Shown piece by piece: positions 57,000-64,000 of a stretch of DNA of 64,000 bases. The first letter of the stretch is position 1. Every line of letters starts with the position of its first letter. Location of the stretch: positions 120,166,891 through 120,230,890 of the forward strand of contig CM043947.1 in the NCBI GenBank assembly GCA_014529385.2, given 5' to 3'. The notes beneath the pieces are model-generated. The model searched no databases, had not been told where the DNA came from, and saw nothing but the letters and a program-made list of their open reading frames with translations. The position numbers and the translations under genes are program-made. This DNA comes from Adiantum capillus-veneris. Taxonomy: Eukaryota; Streptophyta; Polypodiopsida; Polypodiales; Pteridaceae.

Positions 57000-59080
57000 A
57001 ACTCTTGGGTGGTGAGATAAGTCACCTAGAAAGTTGAGGAAGTCGATAGTCGGGTCTCGCAAAGTGCTTGTGATGTAGATATCCATGGGTAGAGCTCGAT
57101 GAGACTATTATAGTAGAGCCCTAAAACTTTGAATGTGAAAACCATGAAGTGTAGTGCAAATAGATAAGATCATAGTAGAAAGAGAGAAGTACATGATGTA
57201 CACCCTTCAAAACTTGGCAATGTTACCTTGTATATCATGGTACTGGATTTCATGTACACATGCTGACTTTTCTTTAATAATATCAAGAATTAAAAATTAA
57301 CTCATAATCTCAAATTTTTCATAATAACAAGGTAATCATGTAAGGAAGAGTTTTGGGAAAAATTTTACAACCATTTTCTATTTCAAGGACAAAAAGTATT
57401 ATCGACCACTTCTTTACATAGTTGGCCTTCATTAATGTTGGATTCTTTGTTGGAATCTTTCAACACTTCCCCCCTCCTATGTCATGTCATCCTTGACATG
57501 ATTCAATTCCACGATGGTCTTAAAACCATAGGCTAATATTGCATGTAGTTATTTTCTATCCATCAAAGACTCTCTATATTTTTATGCTAAGTGGGCATCT
57601 TCAAGGGTAAATGGTTTGATGATGTTAGTCTGGTGGATCTCCATGGTGTGGTAACTTACAAATCTTGCCCGAAAATCATTGAATTCTGGTCCAAAAATGG
57701 TTGTATCCATTATGAAAAAACCTGCATAAAATGCATCCTCGTATGTGCTCATGAAGTATGAGGACATGAACATCAATTGTGCAAAGAATCCATCCAAAAT
57801 ATGCTCATTTGGTTGTTTACTAAGATCATAAACTAAGCCCTTATTTCCCTCCAAGAAAGATAGCCATAGTGTTTCCAGAATCCATCGTTTGTGATACATG
57901 GTGATATAGGAAGCCATCATTCTACATATCTTTCTAAGCATTACACTAGACAGATTTGGAAGACCTTCATACTGCTTTATCACTGTGGTGAGGGCTTGTA
58001 GCATATATTTCTCATCTAATATTTCATTGTCTTTTGGGCTTGCAAAAACTATGTAATTCAGCCAGTTCGATGTCTTTTTGTCAATGTTTCATGCTGAGAT
58101 AGTTCTCAGACCATGCCTTCTCCACTTTGGTTGTCGCTCAACTGGATTGAGCTTAGACATGTCTTGGTCAAATTTGGTGGTTTTTGAGCAAAGACATTCA
58201 TATCGGATCAGCGAAAGTGGGAGATCTTGGTTATATGAATCTTTGTTGATCCTAGTAGGTATGAGTAACTGTAAATTTATTGAATGCAAAATTCTGATTT
58301 CCCACTCCATCGCTCTCTTCTAGTGCCCTTCTTCTATTGTCGCAATTTTTGCCTTCATTTTATTAATTTTTATCTTTGTTAACATGTGTGTCTTTTCATC
58401 ATGAGTCTTTGGCATTGTAGACTCTCTTATGCCTTCTGTTCTTGTCCCTAGAGCAGTGTTTTGTGAGTAGTTCTTGGGGTGGTTTACTAATTCCCTAAGC
58501 TTTTTCCTTCTTGTGGCTTTGATGTGTGGGTCACTTCAAATGATGAACTTGTTGTCTCTTGTTGTGGTTGTTCTTGTTGTCATTTAGATTCTCTCTGCGT
58601 GTCCTCATAGTCACCATGATCATTTGTTTGGGCAACCTCCGGTTGCTTGCAGTTTATCTTTGCTTGTATTGTATCCATCAAAGCTCACAGGTCATCATTT
58701 TCTTTTTTAAGGGCTTCATTCTCTCTTTGGAGATCATCTTTGCAAGCTAGTTCTACCCATGTGGCATCCTGATGTATGCATTCTTGTATGCATAAAACTC
58801 TCTCTCCAGCTCTTTGATCCTCTCATTTGCATTCAAGGATGTAGTACCTGTGTTTATGAGCCATGTAATCTAGGGTTGGCCTTGATATTTTCCACTATGC
58901 ATTTTAGTGTAATCAAACCTTACTCTATGCTCTAAAGATGTACTTCTGCAATTGCTAACTAGTTTTCCAGTCTATCTAAACGTTCAACTACATCTTTGAA
59001 TATTGCTTCCAGATCACCTATTACACTTTTGTGCAAGTCAATTGATCTTTGAGTTGCATCTAGCACTTTGTATGTGTATG
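57000..59080 (-). mobile_element. R2: minus-strand LTR element carrying the R1-type ORF
   Basis: Read leftward: coiled-coil and C-terminal parts of the R1-type ORF (59080-57582), a box CATGTCAAGGATGACATG (about 57481-57500), GGAGGGGGGAAG, and an LTR start TGTTGAAAG at 57465. Box and tract are close to those of R1 and R3. Nothing resembling RT or integrase was seen upstream to 61000. Only the 3' part of the element is recognisable and both outer limits are approximate. Confidence 0.55.
57582..59080 (-). pseudogene. R2 copy of the coiled-coil 3' ORF
   Basis: The C-terminal block (58004-57582) reads LWLSFLEGNKGLVYDLS, then EDAFYAGFF and TIFGPEFNDF, matching the R1 ORF (LWMSLLKGNKGLCYDLS, EAFYKGFF, KIFGPV). 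Just upstream, 58310-58089 reads WEIRILHSINLQLLIPTRIN and PKWRR, matching R1 VLHSVNVTQLIPNQIN and PKWRK. Farther upstream (58320-59080) the frames are broken but rich in Lys/Glu heptads (IKELEREFYAYK), fitting the R1 coiled coil. Conservation of the same segments in two diverged copies indicates a real protein. Function is unknown. Confidence 0.65.
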
Positions 59081-59099
59081 TTCATTGTTGAGCCATTGG

Positions 59100-61000
59100 T
59101 GTAGTAGACCCCCATAGAATTTTTTGCAAAGTGAATTTTTGGGTGTGTGTTGTTTGTCGAGCCAGCGATGGTTTTTGCACTCGTGCTTATGTAATGGTTT
59201 CTCTTGATCAATTGATGCCTACATTATCCCATTTTGGTGCCAGTTCTCCCCTTCCACCCTTCTCTTTCTTCTACTCTCATCTAGGGACTGCGATGTCATC
59301 TATGTGGAAGTGTGTGCCATCCCAAATGGATGAGTTTGATCTCTTGCATGTGAGAAAAGATACGGTGAATATGTGCGAAGGGCAAGGTGAATTCAAGTTG
59401 GTGTGCCTGATGGAGACCAAGTGGAGGAGCCCAAGACTATCAATGAGGGTATGCAGGTAAGATGGTGTGCAATTCCCTGCTAATAGCTATGCTTGTGAAG
59501 GTTGAAATGGAGTGTGCCATGGTGGTGCAATATGTACAGTTTGCCAAAAGGACAAGGTGGCCTTGCCTATGGAACAAGACCATGACAATGCGGCATGGGG
59601 AGAGTTTTCATCTTCCTTGTTGATAGAGCATGATGCAGCTGTAGAAGAGGTGCTTGAAGAGCATGTATCAGAGAGGCAAAAGTTTTTGGTAGACCTTGAA
59701 GGGCCAATTGACAAAGATGGGCTTGATGATACTGGGATCAAGTGCATTGCAGGTAAGAAGGCAAGCATGGAGCCAAAGATAGAGGGGCTATCGGTGCTAT
59801 CAATGTTCTCTGTGGTAGATAATGGAGATTCCTAGATTTTGTCTGGGTTTTCTATGGAGGTATGTGAGTTTTTGTTAAAAGGTATGTTGGTTGAAGTAAT
59901 CGTGCAATGGGCTATCAAGTAGGTACAACATCTGCTTGAAGAGGGTATCTCTTTACTTGGTTGGGAGGGATATGTTAGGAGTGTTTGTTGAGCAAGGTGG
60001 CCAACACAATGGTGCTCTATTTGAAGATTCTTGAACATAGATGAGTGCTTGGAGTGTTGGAGGTATGCTATTGGTAGTTTTTGTGTGTGGTTGTTTATAC
60101 ACATTGGTGCATCCCTACAGGAGGCTATTGCAAGTGGATGGATAAGACCAAAGCCAATTTTTGAACCCAAAAGGAGGCCATGTTGTGAAGAAGGGGGTTG
60201 GGGAACCCACTTGAGCAAAGGATGCCAGTAGCAAGAGCCAGGTCATGTGCATATGGTAGATGTTTTGTGGTGTATAAAGTGATTGTTTCGTGTTGTAGTT
60301 CTAGAGTTCAATAAGCCTAATTGTACTTGAACATGAATGTTCAACAACAGGTTTGGGAAATGATGTTACAAAAAAAGTTTGTTAAAGCTAGAAGTGGTGC
60401 CAAGTAGTGCCAGAGAGGTACACAAGGACATGGTAAAGTGCTAAAGTAGGTATGAAAGACCTATGCAGGCAAAGGGTAGAGGGAAGGTATGAGTGATGTG
60501 GTTTTTGTCCAAGAGGACTTCAAAAAGGGCCAGTTGGAGAGGTAGGTTTAGGTGTACAAATTACAAGGAATATGCCTTGGAATGTAGTACTCCAGATGCT
60601 CTAGAAACTGGTCAAGACGGTGTTGGACAAAAGAAAAAGAGGAACACCTCTACAGCTATATAGCCCAAGAGCATTCAAATTCCAACTGTGGAACCAATAA
60701 TTATACCAAAACCATTCTTAGTAAACCCCAACCAAAAATTCCTATGATCTCTTGGGAATTTAGCAGCACGTGCCCACCCAAAGGACCATAGCTCATAGGA
60801 GAAAAACCCTGTCAAAGCACGGATTTCCAGCATATGCCGACCAATGCATATGAAGACAAGGGATTTCCCTTTGAGCATCACAAACCTACAACTTCAACAT
60901 CAATTCCAAAATTCATAGATACATGCCCTCCGAATTGTTAAGTATGGAGCCATATTTACCCTTTGTAATTTTCTGTGTTAAAAACACACATTTTTAAGGC
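59100..61000. other. Unassigned region with weak plus-strand frames
   Basis: Frames at 59131-59460 and 59512-59835 (the latter acidic, with EVLEEHVSERQKFLVDLE) are open but unidentified. I cannot separate them from chance. The rest of the interval has no pattern I recognise. Confidence 0.4.
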
Positions 61001-61379
61001 CCCCATTTTGAGGAGAAGCAATCGTGTGTAAAGGAAAATCACTTGCCGAAAATAAAAATCACTCGTTGAAAACAAAATTTTCACAGCCAATCGCCGGAAT
61101 ATTCCTTTTCACCGGAATATTATGGCCGGATGGCGGCCCCAGGGAGGTCACCTAATGAAAATGTAGCATATCACGTGAGTTCAACAGAAGGGTATTTAAA
61201 GTTCTTGAAACTTACAGAAATATATATACAAAAGGGCATTATTTTTTCAAATTTGAAAAAATGTTACAGATTTTAAAATAAAAGGGTACATTAGATTCCT
61301 AACAACATTCACAGATAAAGTATTTTACAAACATGTCTTGAACGCACGTGATAGAGTAGTTTTACACATAGTGAACCCC

Positions 61380-61480
61380 CCGAGATGGCGGCCAAAAAGT
61401 GGTCGGAAAACAACCGGTCGGTGGCCAGTAGTCAATGGCCGGTGGCCGGTGGTTGGAAGTCAATAGCCGGTGGCCGAATT
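61380..61480 (+). repeat. GGCCGGTGGCC-type short repeats
   Basis: Clustered variants of GGCCGGTGG and GGTCGG with GAAGTCAATAG spacers (GTCAATGGCCGGTGGCCGG, then GTCAATAGCCGGTGGCC). It lies upstream of the copia-2 promoter, inside or just before its 5' LTR. Confidence 0.6.
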
Positions 61481-61606
61481 TAAAAGTGGAGTTGTCTTCT
61501 CAAGGGCAGCCATACATGGGCGGATTGGAGGGTCCGATTTGGACTTATCTATACAAGGGTGGCTACACATGGCTACCTCTCATGAGAGAGGGTAGCCCTT
61601 TTGGCC

Positions 61607-61614
61607 TATAAAAG
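61607..61614 (+). promoter_or_regulatory. TATA box in the copia-2 5' LTR
   Basis: TATAAAAG in the palindromic context GGCCTATAAAAGGAGGCC. A CT-rich R/U5-like region follows, ending just before the PBS. Confidence 0.65.
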
Positions 61615-61930
61615 GAGGCCATTTCTACACACATTTCATAGTGTGAAGTTGATGCAACAAGGTGGGTGTGAGGTGGTGAGAGTGAAGCAAGGCGGGAGCT
61701 CCAAAAGGGTATAATCCCTTTGTAACCTACTTCTTGTTTTAAAGTACTAAATCCATTGAGTGGCTGCTTTCCTGTGGACGTAGTCCACATTGGATGAACC
61801 ACGTATATCATTTGTACTCTCTCTCTCTCTCTCTCTCTCTACTCTATAATCTCTTGTGTGTGTAAATTATCGCTCTCCATTAAGTAATCTACTCAACTAT
61901 CTACTTAGCTACGTCATATTTCCTAGAAAT

Positions 61931-61942
61931 TGGTATCAGATC
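61931..61942 (+). other. Copia-2 primer-binding site
   Basis: TGGTATCAGATC, one mismatch from the initiator-methionine tRNA PBS (TGGTATCAGAGC) common in plant copia elements, 60 bases before gag. Confidence 0.85.
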
Positions 61943-62001
61943 AAGGTTTGTTCATAGCTAAAGTATCTCAAGGAAAGGATTCCTTGAAGTGAGTGGGAGT
62001 T

Positions 62002-62815
62002 ATGGCGGAGGAAGCGAAGCTCAAGATTAAGAAGTTCAATGACAAAAACTACCAACATTGGAAGATGAAGATTGAAGACTATCTCTACCAGAAGGACCTC
62101 TATTTGCCACTAGGTGGTCTTGCAAAGAAGCCCGCAACAATGGCAGATGAAGCATGGATTGTTCTTGATTGAAAGGAACTGGGAAAAATCCAGTTAAGCT
62201 TGGCGTCAATGATGGCCTTGAATGTTTCAGAGATGAAGATCACGGAGGACTTGATGAAGTCACTTGATGACTTCTACGAGAAACCGTCGGCATCCAATAA
62301 GGTATTTCTTATGAAGCGCTTGTTCAATCTAAAGATGACAAAGAATGGTTCAGTTGCAGAACACCTAAACGACTTTAACACAAACATAAGTCAACTTCGA
62401 TCGGTGAAAATCAATTTCGATGACGAAGTGAGAGCTCTCCTTATACTATCATCTCTACCGAATAGTTGGGACAGCCTTGTGATGGCTGTAAGTAATTCTA
62501 TTTCTCGCGCAAATACTCTTATGTTTGATGATGTTGTGGGTGTTCTCCTAAGCGCGGAAATACTAAGGAGAAGCATAGGAGAATCATCAAGTGTTGCACT
62601 GTCAGTGGAAACAAGAGGAATGCCTAAGGAGAGGTTCAAAAACCAAAGGATCGTGATCGCTCAAGACGGAGCAAGTCACGCACAAAGTCCGTTCTTGAAT
62701 GTTGGAACTGTGGCAAGAAGGGCCATGTCAAGAAGGATTGCAGATCCAAGAAAAAGAAGGAGACCAAGTCTCAAGACAACAAGCCAACATCGGAGGCCAA
62801 TGTGGCAGGTAGAGT
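62002..62815 (+). pseudogene. Copia-2 gag with zinc knuckle
   Basis: ATG at 62002 gives MAEEAKLKIKKFNDKNYQHW, the usual copia gag start. Later blocks are DLMKSLDDFYEKPS, KMTKNGSVAEHLNDFN and LLILSSLPNSWDSL. A TGA at 62170-62172 lies in frame where Arg is plausible (CGA to TGA). A frameshift near 62640 moves the C-terminus to another frame, which holds a perfect CCHC knuckle, CWNCGKKGHVKKDC, at about 62700-62741. Apart from these two lesions it is full length. Confidence 0.85.
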
Positions 62816-63373
62816 AGAGGAAGATTCTCTAATTCTCTCATTAGACAATGTGTCTAATTCTTGGATAGTAGATTCCGGGGCTTCATTCATGAGACACCAC
62901 ACAAGCAACATTTCCAAGATTACACCAAAGGTAATTTTGGGTATGTATACTTGAGAGATGATGAAGCTTGTGAGATTGTTGGCAAAGGTACAATTTCTGT
63001 CATAACTGCTAATGGAAATGAATGGAAGCTTAAAGATGTTAGGCATGTTCCTTCTCTTAAAAAAAATTTGATCTATACAGGACAATTGGACGATGAAGGT
63101 CACAACATTGTATTTGGAAACAAACGGTGGAAGATGTCAAAGGGATCTCTGGTGGTCATTAAGGGATAAAAGGTCGGTACACTTTACTTGTGTACTATCA
63201 GCATGCAACCTTCAGCTTGTGCAGCAACTACAGAACTTGACAGTGCGGTGTGGCACTACCGGCTTGGGCATATGAGTGCCAAAGGAATGCAAATCCTTCA
63301 AACAAAGAAGATGTTACCAGGTTTGAAAGAAGTGGACTTAGAGTTTTGTGAAGATTGTGTTTATGGTAAATAA
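62816..63373 (+). pseudogene. Copia-2 protease and integrase N-terminal part
   Basis: The protease active site reads SWIVDSGAS at about 62860-62886. One base is lost right after it (near 62889) and the family pattern continues in another frame: HETPHKQHFQDYTKG and KDVRHVPSLKKNLI. A TAA at 63167 interrupts VVIKG*KVGTLYLCT. The integrase zinc region follows with VWHYRLGHMSAKGM and EFCEDCVYGK, giving the HHCC set, to a TAA at 63371 where Gln is expected (CAA to TAA). Confidence 0.82.
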
Positions 63374-64000
63374 AAGAGGGTAAAATTTCAAAAATAAAAA
63401 AATGAAAGAAAAAATAAAAAACTTGAGTTGGTTCATTTTGATGTTTGGGGTCCTACAAGTACACCATCACTTGGTGGCTCATTGTACTATGTAACATTTA
63501 AAGACGATGCGACTAGAAAAACATGGGTTTATTCCATGAAGAATAAGTCCGATGTGTTTTCCATATTTCAAAGGTGGAAAGCCTTTGTGGAGAATGAAAC
63601 AGGTACCAAGGTTAAATGCATCAGATCCGACAATGGAGGCAAAATTTGCAGCCAATCTTTTCAAAGCTTTTGTGCTAGCAATGGAATTTGGAGGCAAAGG
63701 ACAACCCCAAGGACACCTCAACAAAATGGGATTTTGGAAAGGATAAACGGGACAATCATGGAGTGAGCACGAAGCATGCGGCTACATTCACGCCTACCGC
63801 TTGAGCTTTGGGCGGAAGCTGTAAGTACGCTTGTGTACTTAATCAGCTGGTCACCCTCAATGGCATTGGATGGGGGAGTTCCAGAAGAGGCGTGGACAAG
63901 TAAACCGATGAATTATGCATTTCTCAAAGTGCTTGGGTGTGAGGCTTTCATGCACATAGATAGAAGCCTAAGATCAAAGCTAGATGCCAAGTCCAAAAAG
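63374..64000 (+). pseudogene. Copia-2 integrase core, partial
   Basis: After a second stop at 63395 in an A-rich stretch, the core reads LVHFDVWGPT (first Asp), IRSDNGGK (second Asp) and TPQQNGILERINGT (Glu). A TGA at 63764 stands where Arg is expected (E*ARSMRLHS). The family pattern then goes on in frame to the window end (LGCEAFMHIDR, KLDAKSKK). RT and RNase H should follow outside the window. Confidence 0.85.

Larger units (their letters stand above)
61500..64000 (+). mobile_element. Copia-2: Ty1/copia element, 5' part (cut by window edge)
   Basis: LTR promoter (TATA at 61607), CT tract (about 61818-61840), PBS at 61931, gag from 62002, zinc knuckle, protease, and integrase to the end of the window. 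RT and RNase H lie beyond it. The LTR left end is unknown. Frames are broken by three or four indels and five stops. Its gag and integrase differ from copia-1, so it is another family. Confidence 0.88.

Noticed and set aside
59512-59835. Acidic 107-codon plus-strand frame considered a host gene exon
   Set aside because: No recognised motif and no clear splice sites. Kept only as part of an unassigned region.

Overview
This window looks like intergenic DNA from a large, repeat-rich land-plant nuclear genome. I see no intact single-copy host gene. It holds stacked LTR retrotransposons (two Ty1/copia, several Ty3/gypsy of the Tat type with two RNase H domains, and chromovirus pieces), part of a CACTA-type DNA transposon, and long AG, CT/CA, TA, poly-C and poly-G tracts. 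The exact plant lineage cannot be fixed from sequence alone. Almost every coding region is broken, and many in-frame stops are TGA, TAA or TAG where relatives have Arg or Gln, the pattern left by deamination of methylated cytosine.

Layout. 1-2510: copia-1, plus strand, with an internal deletion that joins gag to reverse transcriptase (RT). 3930-5572: a minus-strand chromovirus LTR, probably a solo LTR. 7243-10560: CACTA remnant with the C-terminus of TNP2, a Transposase_24-like second gene, subterminal repeats and a 112-bp-arm hairpin. 10560-15600: unassigned repeats. 15617-15844: chromodomain tail of another chromovirus, abutting Tat-1 (about 15895-21567), which lacks its 5' end. 21568-28495: R1, with a protease fragment, a long coiled-coil ORF of unknown function, a polypurine tract (PPT) and an LTR. 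28501-29649 (minus) and 34681-35814 (plus): LTRs of one family in inverted orientation around the Tat-3 pol at 31090-34652. 35840-37134: chromovirus integrase and chromodomain. Its 3' LTR starts at 37483 and is split by Tat-2 (37662-46915), then resumes at 46916. 49470-55400 (minus): R3, with a protease region and a decayed DEAD-box RNA helicase fragment just upstream of its PPT. About 57000-59080 (minus): R2, carrying a second copy of the R1 ORF. 61500-64000: 5' part of copia-2, cut by the window edge.

How the parts relate. Tat-2 is the youngest and most complete element: two LTRs, primer-binding site (PBS), gag, protease, RT, RNase H, a second RNase H, integrase and PPT can all be placed. 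It sits inside an older chromovirus LTR, which dates the insertions relative to each other. R1, R2 and R3 share a PPT-proximal signature. In none of them could I find RT or integrase, so they look like non-autonomous LTR elements. Two carry a conserved 3' ORF of unknown function and one carries a host gene fragment. That group is the best candidate here for something undescribed.
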